DNA of 64,000 nt from Aeromonas rivipollensis (GCF_037811135.1 NZ_CP149130.1:1050501-1114500), one strand, 5' to 3'; positions 15,444-24,215 are shown, counted from the first letter of the stretch. The notes: generated from the letters alone by a model not told the origin. Translations and numbers: made by a program.

Positions 15444-16699
15444 TGGAACTTGCTCAATCAACCCTCTCTGCCTCCTTCATCGACAAGGGGGCCAGGCAAC
15501 TGCTGCTCAGTCTGCTGGGACGCCTCGAACAGGGGCAACTGCTGCTGCGTGACGGCAACGAGCGCCACAGCTTCGGGGTGGCGGGCACAGATCTCCATGC
15601 CGAGGTGATAGTGCAGGATCCGGCCTTCTATCGCCGCCTGTTGCTGGGGGGCAGCATAGCCGCCGGTGAGACCTGGGTGGAGGGACTCTGGACCAGCCCG
15701 GATCCGGTGGCCCTGGTGCGGCTGCTGGCCCGCAACCTGACGCTGCTCGACACTCTGGAGCGGCGGCTAGGCTGGCTCAGCTTCCCCTTCAACAAGGTAC
15801 GCCACTGGCTTAACCGCAATACCCTGACCGGGTCGAGATCCAACATCGCCGCTCACTATGATCTCGGCAATACCCTCTATCAGGGCTTCCTCGACAGCCA
15901 CATGCAGTATTCGAGTGCCATCTACCCGAGCGCCGAGGCCACCCTGGAGCAGGGGCAGCAGGCCAAGCTGCGCACCATCTGCGAGCGGCTCGAGCTCGGG
16001 CCGGACGATCACCTGCTGGAGATAGGCACCGGCTGGGGCGGTCTGGCTGTCTATGCCGCCCGCCACTACGGTTGCCGGGTGACCACCACCACCATCTCCC
16101 AGGCCCAGCATGACTACGCAAAAGAGTGGATTGCCCGGGAGGGGCTGGAGGATCGCATCACCCTGCTGCTGGAGGATTACCGCAAGCTGGAGGGGAGCTT
16201 CGACAAGCTGGTCTCCATCGAGATGATAGAGGCGGTGGGGCACGCCTTCCTGCCGGACTACTTCCGCCAGCTGTCGCGCCTGCTCAGACCCGGCGGCCGC
16301 CTGCTCATTCAGGCCATCACCATAGCCGATCAGCGCCACGCCCAGTATGTGCGCGGTGTCGACTTCATTCAGCGCTACATCTTCCCCGGCGGCTGTCTGC
16401 CGAGCGTCTCCCAGATGGCGGGGCTGCTCGCCCGGGAGACCGACATGCAGCTGGTGCGGCTGCACGATCACGGCCACCACTACGCCCGCACCCTGGCCCA
16501 TTGGTGCGAACGCTTCCTGGCGCTGGCCCCGGAGTTGCCAAGGCTCGGCTACAGCCAGGACTTCATCCGGCTGTGGCACTTCTATTTCGCCTACTGCGAG
16601 GGGGGCTTCTGGGAGCGGGCCATCAGCTTGGTGCAGCTGGAGGCGGCCAAGCCTGGCCCGCTCGGCTGGTCCGGTGATCTGCCAGTGAGCAGTCACTGA
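15443..16699 (+). CDS. Cyclopropane-fatty-acyl-phospholipid synthase family methyltransferase
   Basis: 418 residues. The SAM-binding motif is LLEIGTGWGGLAVYAARHYG (about 192-211), preceded by NIAAHYDLGNTLYQGFLD and MQYSSAIY and followed by KLVSIEMIEAVGHAFLPDYF and YIFPGGCLPS, all hallmarks of Cfa enzymes. Cfa enzymes methylenate unsaturated acyl chains of phospholipids. In light-type clusters related enzymes act on unsaturated fatty acids in other ways, including furan fatty-acid synthesis in Rhodobacter, so cyclopropanation should not be assumed. Confidence 0.9.
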   Translation: MELAQSTLSASFIDKGARQLLLSLLGRLEQGQLLLRDGNERHSFGVAGTDLHAEVIVQDPAFYRRLLLGGSIAAGETWVEGLWTSPDPVALVRLLARNLTLLDTLERRLGWLSFPFNKVRHWLNRNTLTGSRSNIAAHYDLGNTLYQGFLDSHMQYSSAIYPSAEATLEQGQQAKLRTICERLELGPDDHLLEIGTGWGGLAVYAARHYGCRVTTTTISQAQHDYAKEWIAREGLEDRITLLLEDYRKLEGSFDKLVSIEMIEAVGHAFLPDYFRQLSRLLRPGGRLLIQAITIADQRHAQYVRGVDFIQRYIFPGGCLPSVSQMAGLLARETDMQLVRLHDHGHHYARTLAHWCERFLALAPELPRLGYSQDFIRLWHFYFAYCEGGFWERAISLVQLEAAKPGPLGWSGDLPVSSH

Positions 16700-16701
16700 C
16701 C

Positions 16702-17181
16702 ATGTGGCAGTGGGCCCATCTGCTGGGGTTCAACCTCTACTGGTTGCTGGCGGTGAAATGGCAGCAACCGGGTCCCCTGCTGCTGATGTTGTTGCTTCAT
16801 TTTCTCTTCTCTCCTCGTCGCCGGCATGACTGGCGGCTCATTCCCGTCGCCCTGGCAGGCTGTCTGCTCGACATCCTGCTCTGGGGGCTCGGCCTGTTCC
16901 AGTTTCCGTCCGGTTTCCCGCTCTGGCTGCTGCTGCTCTGGTGCGGTTTTGCCCTGACGCTCTCCCATGGCCTGGGCTGGCTGCAGCGGTTGCCCCGCTG
17001 GCAGCAGGCGCTCTTTGGCATGGTGGGGGGCGCCAGCTCCTATGTGGCGGGGGCTGCCATGGGGGCCGTACACTTACCCTGGGGCATCTGGATCAGCACG
17101 GCGCTGCTGGCGGTGATCTGGATGTGGTGGTTACCCGTACTGCTGTGGGTAACGGTGACGCTGGAGGGTGAGCCGAGATGA
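16702..17181 (+). CDS. DUF2878 membrane protein
   Basis: 159 residues, very hydrophobic, with about five predicted membrane helices (for example LLLMLLLHFLFS, LIPVALAGCLLDILLWGLGLF, LWLLLLWCGFALTLS). WQWAHLLGFNLYWLLAVKW at the N-terminus and RRRHDWRLIPVALAG fit the DUF2878 family, unknown in function but recurrent in this operon type. It begins 2 bases after the Cfa-like gene and overlaps the next gene by 4 bases. Confidence 0.8.
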   Translation: MWQWAHLLGFNLYWLLAVKWQQPGPLLLMLLLHFLFSPRRRHDWRLIPVALAGCLLDILLWGLGLFQFPSGFPLWLLLLWCGFALTLSHGLGWLQRLPRWQQALFGMVGGASSYVAGAAMGAVHLPWGIWISTALLAVIWMWWLPVLLWVTVTLEGEPR

Positions 17182-17396
17182 ACACCTTTTCGACCGACGC
17201 CTTGTTGTTTTCCAAATGGACCAAGGAGAGCCAGTACGAGCTGACCGACCGCTTCTACCTGGTGGTGGCGTGCCAGCGGGATGCGCGAGGTCAACTGGCG
17301 AGCGTGGTGATGCAGGATATCAATACCCTGCAGGAACAGGAGATGGACTGGCATGAACTGGAAGATCCTGCCCATTGGCACATGGGGTGGAACTAG
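17178..17396 (+). CDS. TIGR02450-like small Trp-rich protein
   Basis: 72 residues: LLFSKWTKES near the N-terminus and DWHELEDPAHWHMGWN at the C-terminus match the short conserved Trp-rich family TIGR02450, whose role is unknown. It starts inside the stop of the DUF2878 gene (ATGA) and its last 44 bases overlap the next gene in another frame, so the operon is translationally coupled here. Confidence 0.75.
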   Translation: MNTFSTDALLFSKWTKESQYELTDRFYLVVACQRDARGQLASVVMQDINTLQEQEMDWHELEDPAHWHMGWN

Positions 17397-17895
17397 CACC
17401 TTGCTTGCGGCGCTGACGCTGCTTGTGGCCACTGCCGTGCAGGGCTCCGCCGCCCCCTGGCAACAGCTGCGCCCGGTCGGGCAGGGGGAGATGAGCTGGC
17501 TCTGGTTCAAGCTCTATGACGCCACCCTCTACAGCGAGAGCGGCCGCTACGAGCCCGGTCGCTATCCCCAGGCCCTCACCCTGACCTATGCCAGGGCCAT
17601 AGAACGGGAAGATCTGCTGAGCGCCACCGCCGCCGAATGGCAACGGCTCGGGCTTGGCAGCGAGACGGATCGCCAGCGCTGGCTCGGCCGGCTCGCCGCC
17701 CTCTGGCCCGACGTCGGGGTGGGGGACAGACTCACCTTCTATGTGGACAGCGCGGGTGCCGGTCACTTCTGGTGGCAGGACAAGCCCCTGGGTTCCCTTG
17801 CCGATCCGCAGTTTTCTGCCGCCTTTCTGGCCATCTGGCTCGCCGACAACAGTCGCGACCCCGCCCTTACCCGCCGCCTGCGCGGCCAACCCTGA
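17353..17895 (+). CDS. Chalcone-isomerase-fold periplasmic protein
   Basis: 180 residues. A hydrophobic N-terminal segment (STLLAALTLLVATAVQG) looks like a signal peptide, and the body (GQGEMSWLWFKLYDATLYSESGRYEP, LTLTYARAIEREDLLSATAAEWQRLG, VGDRLTFYVDSAGAGHFWWQDKPLGSL) follows the bacterial chalcone-isomerase-like family. Plant relatives with this fold include fatty-acid-binding proteins, so a lipid-binding role beside Cfa, FAD and DUF1365 proteins is plausible (inference). No flavonoid pathway is present. It overlaps the Trp-rich gene by 44 bases. Confidence 0.78.
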   Translation: MNWKILPIGTWGGTSTLLAALTLLVATAVQGSAAPWQQLRPVGQGEMSWLWFKLYDATLYSESGRYEPGRYPQALTLTYARAIEREDLLSATAAEWQRLGLGSETDRQRWLGRLAALWPDVGVGDRLTFYVDSAGAGHFWWQDKPLGSLADPQFSAAFLAIWLADNSRDPALTRRLRGQP

Positions 17896-17909
17896 CACTG
17901 GAGTCCCTC

Positions 17910-18452
17910 ATGCCTCTCTACCACATATGGCGCCTTCTGCTGCTGTGGCCACTTCTGCTGCTGGCTGGTTGTGGCACCAGCCTCGATGACTATAGAGGGC
18001 AGGGTCCGAACTGGGATCTCGCCCGTTTTTTCAATGGCAAGCTGGTGGCCCATGGCCTGGTGACAGACCGTAGCGGCGAAGTGACCAGTCGCTTTCGGGT
18101 CGAGATGCAGGGACGCTGGCGAGAGGGCAAGGGGGAGCTGTTCGAACAGTTCTATTTCGATGACGGCCGCCAGCAGACCCGCACCTGGTTTTTGAGCAAG
18201 GGGGCGGATGGACACTGGCGTGGCACCGCCTCGGACGTGGTGGGGGAAGCGGTGGGCAAGACGGCTGGTTTTGCCCTGAACTGGCGCTATCAACTCGATC
18301 TGGCCCTGCCGGACGGGGAGGTGGTGCGGGTGAGCTTCGATGACTGGATGTATCTGCTGGATGAAGATCGCCTGATCAATCGCGCCGAGATCAGCAAGTT
18401 CGGCATTCATCTGGGGGAAGTGATCCTCTATATCGAGCGGCTTGAGCGATGA
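17910..18452 (+). CDS. DUF3833 family lipoprotein
   Basis: 180 residues with lipobox LAGC (about residues 17-20) after MPLYHIWRLLLLWPLLL. The conserved DUF3833 pattern DLARFFNGKLVAHGLVTDRSGEV, RFRVEMQGRW and FFDDG-like EQFYFDDGRQQTRTWFL is visible. Function unknown; probably a lipocalin-like lipid-binding protein of the envelope (inference). It is the last gene of the operon, 14 bases after the chalcone-isomerase-fold gene. A weak hairpin (AGCGGG/CCCGCT, 18454-18472) follows. Confidence 0.82.
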   Translation: MPLYHIWRLLLLWPLLLLAGCGTSLDDYRGQGPNWDLARFFNGKLVAHGLVTDRSGEVTSRFRVEMQGRWREGKGELFEQFYFDDGRQQTRTWFLSKGADGHWRGTASDVVGEAVGKTAGFALNWRYQLDLALPDGEVVRVSFDDWMYLLDEDRLINRAEISKFGIHLGEVILYIERLER

Positions 18453-18475
18453 AAGCGGGTGCTTTTCCCGCTGAC

Positions 18476-18492
18476 GATAGCCAGTCGCTATC
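18476..18492 (+). promoter_or_regulatory. OxyR-like box upstream of dps
   Basis: GATAG-N7-CTATC (18476-18480 and 18488-18492) matches one ATAG-N7-CTAT unit of the OxyR recognition pattern, about 90 bases before dps. dps is an OxyR target in E. coli. A second unit was not found, so the call is tentative. Confidence 0.4.
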
Positions 18493-18582
18493 AATGAGCA
18501 AGGTACAAGCAATTGTCCTTTGAGTCTGTGCGGGGATATGCTGACTCCGTTCCCAATAATGTTTACCACCTGGAGGTGAATG

Positions 18583-19050
18583 ATGAAGAGCCCCATTGGT
18601 CTTGATACCGTTCAATCACAAGCCCTGGCCGCCGAGCTGAACAAGTTGCTGGCCAGCTACCAGATCCTCTACATGAACGTTCGCGGCTTCCACTGGAACA
18701 TCCGTGGCAACCAGTTCTTCGAGCTGCACCTCAAATTCGAAGAGATCTACAACGATCTGCTGCTGAAGGTTGATGCCCTGGCCGAGCGCATCCTCACCCT
18801 GGATGGGGTGCCCCTGCACAGCTTCAGCGACTACATCAAGGTCTCCGCCATACCAGAACAGAAGGGGTTGCACGACGGCCGCGCCTGTGTCGAATCCCTG
18901 CTGGAGAGTTTCCGCGAATTGCTGGTGGCCCAGCGCCGCATCCTGGCGCAGGCTGCCGAAGCCGGTGACGAGGGTACCGCCTCCATCCTCTCCGACTATG
19001 TGCAGCAGCAGGAGAAACTGGTCTGGATGCTGCGGGCCTACCTGGACTGA
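18583..19050 (+). CDS. dps: Dps-family DNA-binding ferritin-like protein
   Basis: 155 residues. ILYMNVRGFHWNIRGNQFFELHLKFEEIYNDLLLKVDALAERI holds the inter-subunit ferroxidase residues (His, His, Asp, Glu) of Dps dodecamers. Dps oxidises Fe(II) with H2O2 and protects DNA. An ATG at 18580 is also in frame, but GGAGG gives better spacing to 18583. It follows the light-type operon on the same strand with its own probable promoter and is closed by a strong terminator. Its location beside light and oxidative-stress genes is coherent. Confidence 0.95.
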   Translation: MKSPIGLDTVQSQALAAELNKLLASYQILYMNVRGFHWNIRGNQFFELHLKFEEIYNDLLLKVDALAERILTLDGVPLHSFSDYIKVSAIPEQKGLHDGRACVESLLESFRELLVAQRRILAQAAEAGDEGTASILSDYVQQQEKLVWMLRAYLD

Positions 19051-19150
19051 TGACATGCAGGGCCGGATGTCACTAGTGACGCCGGCCTGGCCGTTCCCTT
19101 ATCCCCTGTTGCTGCAATCCTGAATTGTCTTTGATGTTATCCACCCGCTT

Positions 19151-19176
19151 GCCGCCCTGTCTGGGCGGCTTTTTTG
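19151..19176 (+). terminator. dps terminator
   Basis: GCCGCCC (19151-19157) pairs with GGGCGGC (19163-19169), followed by TTTTTTG. Confidence 0.88.
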
Positions 19177-19179
19177 TTT

Positions 19180-19193
19180 TTGATCTGCATCAA
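19180..19193 (+). promoter_or_regulatory. FNR box upstream of hcp
   Basis: TTGATctgcATCAA is a perfect match to the FNR/Anr consensus TTGAT-N4-ATCAA, about 100 bases before the hcp start. hcp-hcr is FNR-activated under anaerobiosis in E. coli. A second inverted repeat, ACTTAAT-N17-ATTAAGT (19199-19205, 19223-19229), lies downstream and could bind a nitric-oxide regulator; that part is inference. Confidence 0.85.
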
Positions 19194-19291
19194 TGAAAAC
19201 TTAATTGGTAAATTGAATGCCTATTAAGTTTTTCGAGAGAGGAATAGAATCGCCACAAAACAAGTAACTGAAATGTCCAATTGGGAGAGGC

Positions 19292-20944
19292 ATGATGTTT
19301 TGTGTGCAATGTGAACAGACAATTCGTACCCCCGCAGGCAATGGCTGCGCCTATGCACAGGGTATGTGCGGCAAGACGGCCGAGACCTCGGATCTGCAGG
19401 ATGTGTTGATCTATGCGCTGCAGGGGCTCAGCGCCTGGGCGCTGGCAGCTCGCGAGCACGGCATCGTCGATGACGAGATCGACGCCTTCGTGCCCAAGGC
19501 CTTCTTCGCCACCCTCACCAACGTCAACTTCGACTCGGCGCGCATCGTCGGCTATGTGAATCAGGCGATGGCTTATCGCCAGCAATTGGCCGACCGTCTG
19601 ACCGCCCTGGCGGTGCAGGTCAGCGATCTACCCGCCGCCGCTCGCTTCGAACCGGGCGCCGAACTGCTGGAACAGCTGGCCCATGCGCCCCAGACCGCGG
19701 TCAATCGCGGCAAGAGCGAGGTCAACGAAGACATCATGGGGCTGCGTCTGCTCTGCCTCTACGGCCTCAAGGGCGCCGCCGCCTATATGGAGCATGCCCG
19801 GGTGCTGAGTCAGCAAGACAGTGCCGTGGCCGCCGAGTTCCACCGCATCATGAGCTGGTTGGGCACGGATCCGAGCGATCTGGATCCCCTGTTCAAGTGC
19901 GCCATGGACATAGGCCTGTTGAACTTCAAGATCATGGAGATGCTGGATCTCGGCGAAACCAGCGCCTTCGGCCACCCCGAGCCGACTCAAGCAAGAGTCA
20001 CCCCGGTGCCGGGCAAGTGCATCCTGGTCTCAGGTCACGACATGGTGGATCTCAAGCTCATCCTGGAACAGACCATGGGCACCGGCATCAACGTCTACAC
20101 CCACGGCGAGATGCTGCCGGCCCTGGCCTACCCCTTCTTCAAGCAGTACCCGCATCTGGTGGGCAACTACGGCTCCGCCTGGCAGAACCAGCAAAAAGAG
20201 TTTGCCAACTTCCCGGGCGCCGTGGTGATGACCTCCAACTGCATCATAGATCCCAACGTGGGCAACTACTCGGATCGCATCTTTACCCGCTCCATCGTCG
20301 GCTGGCCAGGGGTCACTCACCTGGAAGGGGAAGACTTCTCCGCAGTGATCGCCAAGGCCCAAGCGCTGGAAGGGTTCAAGCACACCGAGCTCGAGCACTT
20401 CATCACCATCGGCTTCGCCCGCAATGCCCTGATGCAGGCGGCACCAGCGGTGATCGACAAGGTGAAGGCCGGGGAGATCAGCCACTTCTTCCTGGTGGGG
20501 GGTTGTGACGGCGACCGTGCCGAGCGTGCCTACTACACCGAGTTTGCCAAGGGGATCCCCCAGGACAGCCTGCTGCTCACCCTGGGCTGCGGCAAGTACA
20601 AGTTCAACAAGCTCGACTTCGGTGACATCGGCGGCATTCCGCGCCTGCTGGATGTGGGTCAGTGCAACGATGCCTACTCCGCCATCCAGCTCGCCCTGGC
20701 GCTCTCCGAGGCGTTCGAGTGCGGCGTCAACGATCTGCCGCTGACCCTGGTGCTCTCCTGGTTCGAGCAGAAGGCCATCGTCATCCTGCTCACCCTGCTG
20801 GCGCTCGGGGTGAAAGACATTCGCACCGGTCCGACCGCACCGGCCTTCCTCACCCCGGCCCTGCTCAAGGTGCTGGAGGAGCAGTTTGGCCTGAAAGGGA
20901 CCACCACGGCCGAGGCTGACTTGGCCGAGATCCTGGCGGCCTGA
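19292..20944 (+). CDS. hcp: Hybrid-cluster protein (hydroxylamine reductase / NO reductase)
   Basis: 550 residues, full length. The N-terminal Cys motif [18 protein letters not shown]...[14 protein letters not shown] ligates the 4Fe cluster; later Cys residues in [32 protein letters not shown] and [11 protein letters not shown] ligate the hybrid cluster. Hcp reduces NO and hydroxylamine under anaerobic nitrosative stress, with electrons from Hcr (next gene). GGGAGAGG lies upstream; the second ATG at 19295 matches the E. coli start (MFCVQC) and is equally possible. An FNR box precedes it. The last 76 bases have a diverged second copy downstream. Confidence 0.97.
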   Translation: MMFCVQCEQTIRTPAGNGCAYAQGMCGKTAETSDLQDVLIYALQGLSAWALAAREHGIVDDEIDAFVPKAFFATLTNVNFDSARIVGYVNQAMAYRQQLADRLTALAVQVSDLPAAARFEPGAELLEQLAHAPQTAVNRGKSEVNEDIMGLRLLCLYGLKGAAAYMEHARVLSQQDSAVAAEFHRIMSWLGTDPSDLDPLFKCAMDIGLLNFKIMEMLDLGETSAFGHPEPTQARVTPVPGKCILVSGHDMVDLKLILEQTMGTGINVYTHGEMLPALAYPFFKQYPHLVGNYGSAWQNQQKEFANFPGAVVMTSNCIIDPNVGNYSDRIFTRSIVGWPGVTHLEGEDFSAVIAKAQALEGFKHTELEHFITIGFARNALMQAAPAVIDKVKAGEISHFFLVGGCDGDRAERAYYTEFAKGIPQDSLLLTLGCGKYKFNKLDFGDIGGIPRLLDVGQCNDAYSAIQLALALSEAFECGVNDLPLTLVLSWFEQKAIVILLTLLALGVKDIRTGPTAPAFLTPALLKVLEEQFGLKGTTTAEADLAEILAA

Positions 20945-21024
20945 TCACGGTGCTGGAGACATAGTCCGGCCTCAAGGGACCCACGACCGCAGAGGCGGAT
21001 ATTGCCGAGATCCTGGCGGCCTGA
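20869..21024 (+). repeat. Diverged second copy of the hcp 3' end
   Basis: The last 76 bases of hcp (20869-20944) recur colinearly at 20949-21024 with about 59 of 76 identical bases by hand alignment. The second copy reads VLET-stop-SGLKGPTTAEADIAEILAA-stop, against [24 protein letters not shown] in hcp. Most other differences are synonymous, so it is a fragment of a homologous hcp gene rather than a recent duplication. Confidence 0.92.
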
Positions 21025-21069
21025 GCGGCGCCATCTCCGCCTTACACGCTCAGCATGTTGTAAGCCTTT

Positions 21070-21096
21070 GGCGAGCCTGATGGCTCGCCTTTTTTT
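21070..21096 (+). terminator. Terminator between hcp and hcr
   Basis: GGCGAGCC (21070-21077) pairs with GGCTCGCC (21082-21089), followed by seven T. hcr starts 36 bases later, so hcr is either expressed by read-through or has its own promoter. Confidence 0.85.
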
Positions 21097-21131
21097 CAAG
21101 ACGATCGCTTCAAGACAAGAGGAGCCTTGCG

Positions 21132-22139
21132 ATGACCTCCACCTCTCTTTCCCTGCGCTGCATTGGCCGTCGTGCGGATACCCACGACGTGACCAGCTGG
21201 CAGTTTGTCGCCACCGAGGGTTCTCTGCCCCCCGTGCTGGCCGGCCAGTGCGTGACGCTGCACACCGAGGTTGGCGGCGAGCCTCAGTGCCGTGCCTATA
21301 CCCTCTCCTCCAGCCCGCAGGATGCCTGCTGGCAGGTGACCATCAAGGATGTGGGCCTGATCTCCCACCACCTGCACCAGAGTCTGCAGGTAGGGGACGA
21401 GATCCGGGCCGACGGCCCCTTCGGTGACTTCAACCTGACCGCCTTGCCTTGCGAGCGACCGTTGCTGCTGAGCGCGGGCTCCGGCATCACCCCCATGTGG
21501 GCCATGCTGCGGGACGAGCTCGCCAAGCGACCCTATGCGGACATCCGCTTCATTCACAGCGCCCGCTCGCCCCAGGACGTGATCTTCGCGGATGAATTGG
21601 CCGCGCTGGCCGAGGCGCACCCCGGTGTGCGTCATGCTCTGGTGCTGGAGCAGGCGCCGGCCGCTCACCCCTGGGTCGGTCGGCTCAGCCCCGACATGCT
21701 CAAGGAGCTGGCGCCGGACTTGCTCGGCCGCCACGTCTATCTGTGCGGGCCCGCGCCCTACATGGCGGCGGTGAGCACCATGCTGGCAGAGCTGGGGCTG
21801 CCGGCGGCGCAGCTGCATCAGGAGTCGTTCGGCTTGCCTGCTGTTACATCGGGTGTAGCGCCAGTTGCCGCCGGGGGTGACCATTTCTGGCTGACCCTCA
21901 AAAAGAGCGGCAAGAAGGTGAAGATACTGCCGGGCCAGACCCTGCTGGCCGCGCTGGAGGGGGCGGGGGAGACCATGATGGCCGCCTGCCGCGCCGGGGT
22001 GTGCGGGGCCTGTCGCTGTACCACGACCGGCGAGATCGAGCGCCAGAGTGTGATGACTCTCAGCCCGCAGGATCTGGAGAGCGGGGTCGCACTGGCCTGC
22101 TCCTGCACTGCCAGGGGAGATGTCGGCCTCGACTACTGA
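21132..22139 (+). CDS. hcr: NADH oxidoreductase Hcr
   Basis: 335 residues. An FAD-binding ferredoxin-reductase domain (CRAYTLSSSP) is followed by an NAD-binding domain (LLLSAGSGITPMWAML, YLCGPAPYM) and a C-terminal plant-type 2Fe-2S ferredoxin domain with CRAGVCGACRCTTTGEI and a final Cys in LACSC. It passes electrons from NADH to Hcp. AAGAGGAGCC precedes the ATG. It lies downstream of hcp, separated by the duplicated hcp tail and a terminator. Confidence 0.95.
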   Translation: MTSTSLSLRCIGRRADTHDVTSWQFVATEGSLPPVLAGQCVTLHTEVGGEPQCRAYTLSSSPQDACWQVTIKDVGLISHHLHQSLQVGDEIRADGPFGDFNLTALPCERPLLLSAGSGITPMWAMLRDELAKRPYADIRFIHSARSPQDVIFADELAALAEAHPGVRHALVLEQAPAAHPWVGRLSPDMLKELAPDLLGRHVYLCGPAPYMAAVSTMLAELGLPAAQLHQESFGLPAVTSGVAPVAAGGDHFWLTLKKSGKKVKILPGQTLLAALEGAGETMMAACRAGVCGACRCTTTGEIERQSVMTLSPQDLESGVALACSCTARGDVGLDY

Positions 22140-22223
22140 GGGCGTCATAGGTATCCCGAGCTTTTCCCGCGCGGGCAGGGCGGGTAGACTCAGCTTCAGT
22201 TTCAGCAAAGCACGGGATAAAAA

Positions 22224-23237
22224 ATGACAATTCTGGTCACGGGCGGTGCCGGTTATATCGGCTCCCACACCCTGGTTGAGCTGCTGGGCGCCGGCCAGCA
22301 GGTGGTGGTACTGGACAATCTCTCCAACTCCTCCCCCGAATCCCTCAGGCGGGTCGAGCAGATCACCGGCAAGGCCGTCACCTTCGTCGAGGGCGACATT
22401 CTGGACAGGGACTGCCTGCAACGGCTGTTCGCCGCCCACAAGATCGAGTCTGTGATCCACTTCGCCGGCCTCAAGGCGGTGGGGGAGTCCAGCCAGATCC
22501 CGCTCACCTACTACCAGAACAACGTGACCGGCACCCTGGTGCTGTGCGAAGAGATGGCCAAGGCCGGCGTGTTCCGCCTGGTGTTCAGCTCCTCGGCCAC
22601 CGTCTATGGCGATCCCGCCTCTGTGCCCCTGCGGGAAGATTTCCCCACCAGCGCCACCAACCCTTACGGCCGCTCCAAGCTGATGGTGGAGGAGATACTG
22701 CGGGATCTCTCCCAATCCGATCCCCGCTGGGCCATAGTGCTGCTGCGCTACTTCAACCCGGTCGGTGCCCACGAGAGCGGCCTCATCGGCGAAGATCCCA
22801 ACGGCATTCCCAACAACCTGCTGCCCTATATCAGCCAGGTCGGTGTCGGCAAGCTCAAGGAGCTGGGGGTCTTTGGCAACGACTACCCGACGCCGGACGG
22901 CACCGGGGTGCGCGACTACATCCACGTTGTGGATCTCGCCATCGGTCACCTCAAGGCGCTGGCCCGCATCGGGAGCGACACCGGGGTCTTCACCTACAAC
23001 CTGGGCACAGGCCAGGGTTACTCCGTGCTGGAGATGGTCAAGGCGTTCGAAACCGCAAGCGGTCGCCCCATTCCCTACCAGATCAAGCCCCGTCGCCCCG
23101 GCGACATCGCCGAATGCTGGGCCGAGCCTACCCTGGCCCGGGACGCGCTGGGCTGGCAGGCCGAGCGGGGGCTCGAGCAGATGATGGTGGACACCTGGCG
23201 CTGGCAAAGCCAGAACCCGAACGGCTATCAGTCCTGA
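22224..23237 (+). CDS. galE: UDP-glucose 4-epimerase
   Basis: 337 residues, the normal GalE length. NAD-binding [15 protein letters not shown] (8-22), substrate-binding [11 protein letters not shown], catalytic YGRSKLMVE (Tyr-x-x-x-Lys) and [15 protein letters not shown] are all present. It interconverts UDP-glucose and UDP-galactose for galactose use and for LPS or capsule synthesis. It is a single gene here, without galT or galK, and ends at a strong bidirectional terminator. Confidence 0.97.
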   Translation: MTILVTGGAGYIGSHTLVELLGAGQQVVVLDNLSNSSPESLRRVEQITGKAVTFVEGDILDRDCLQRLFAAHKIESVIHFAGLKAVGESSQIPLTYYQNNVTGTLVLCEEMAKAGVFRLVFSSSATVYGDPASVPLREDFPTSATNPYGRSKLMVEEILRDLSQSDPRWAIVLLRYFNPVGAHESGLIGEDPNGIPNNLLPYISQVGVGKLKELGVFGNDYPTPDGTGVRDYIHVVDLAIGHLKALARIGSDTGVFTYNLGTGQGYSVLEMVKAFETASGRPIPYQIKPRRPGDIAECWAEPTLARDALGWQAERGLEQMMVDTWRWQSQNPNGYQS

Positions 23238-23259
23238 GGGACTGGAGCCTGAATGGCAA

Positions 23260-23294
23260 AACGCCCCGGCATCGCGATGCCGGGGCGTTTTTTT
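23260..23294 (+). terminator. galE terminator
   Basis: A 14-bp stem (23260-23273 with 23276-23289) is followed by seven T. The A-run before it is short on the opposite strand, so it mainly serves galE but may also slow the convergent DsbA-like gene. Confidence 0.88.
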
Positions 23295-23310
23295 ACGAGC
23301 GAAGAGCGGG

Positions 23311-24060
23311 TTACTGAATGCTCTTGCCGGCTCGCACATCCTTGATGATGGCCTTGAGGCTCGCCAGGTCGCGGGGGGCACCGCGCAGGATCTGATCACC
23401 GATGATAAAGGCCGGGGTGCCGGAGATGCTCATGGCTTCGGCCAGGGCACGGTTGGTACCCAGGTTCTGATCTATGCTGCCGTCCTTGAACTTGGCCTCG
23501 ACCTTGCTCCAGTTGACCCCAGCGGCCTCTGCCACCTGCTTCACCTGGGCTTCGTCTGACAGCGGGCCCTGGTGGGCATAGAGCTTGTCGTGGAAGGCCT
23601 GGTATTTGTCGGGCTGGCCGAGCTGCACCGCCAGCGCGGCGCGGGCGGCGTAGTAGGAGGTCTCGCTCAGTATGGGGAACTGCTTGTAGATGTAGCGGAT
23701 GTCCTTGTCTTCACCGAGCAGTTGCTGGATGAGCGGGTGGGCCCGCTTGCAGTAGCCGCAGTTGTAGTCGAAGAACTCGACCACAGTCAGGCTGCCCTTG
23801 GGGTTGCCGCTCTCGGGATCCTGGTTGGCGAAGAGCTGCTTGGCATGGGCCTCGATCAGCGTCTTGTCGCTCTCGGCCTGCTGGCTCTCCTGCTTGGCGC
23901 GCAGGGCATTGGACATCTCGACCAGTATTTCCGGATTCTTGACCAGATAGTCGCGCACGATCTGCTCGACATCGCTCTTGGTCAGCTCGCTCGCCTGCAC
24001 CGGCGCCGCAAGCAGGGTCGCGCCGGTCAGGGCGGCGAACAGGGCATGTTTGATTCTCAT
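23311..24060 (-). CDS. DsbA-family thiol:disulfide oxidoreductase (Com1/ScsC-like)
   Basis: 249 residues with signal peptide MRIKHALFAALTGATLLAAPVQA. A helical N-terminal extension with coiled-coil character (VEQIVRDYLVKNPEILVEMSNALRAKQES) precedes the thioredoxin-like domain with the active site VVEFFDYNCGYCKRAHP (Cys-Gly-Tyr-Cys) and cis-Pro SGTPAFIIGD. This architecture fits Com1/ScsC-type oligomeric periplasmic oxidoreductases rather than DsbA itself. It ends facing galE and starts about 200 bases before tRNA-Ser. Confidence 0.88.
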   Translation of the reverse strand: MRIKHALFAALTGATLLAAPVQASELTKSDVEQIVRDYLVKNPEILVEMSNALRAKQESQQAESDKTLIEAHAKQLFANQDPESGNPKGSLTVVEFFDYNCGYCKRAHPLIQQLLGEDKDIRYIYKQFPILSETSYYAARAALAVQLGQPDKYQAFHDKLYAHQGPLSDEAQVKQVAEAAGVNWSKVEAKFKDGSIDQNLGTNRALAEAMSISGTPAFIIGDQILRGAPRDLASLKAIIKDVRAGKSIQ

Positions 24061-24215
24061 AAGTCCATCTTGCTGGGAATATCGTGGAGGCCACTATAGT
24101 GGGTGAGTCTGTTTTCAAGTCAAGCCATCCGGTTGAAAAAGCACGGGTTGGGGCGACTCTGCGGGTTTTGTTGGCCATTTAGCCCAATAAATCGGCAAAC
24201 GAACAGAGCGGGGAT

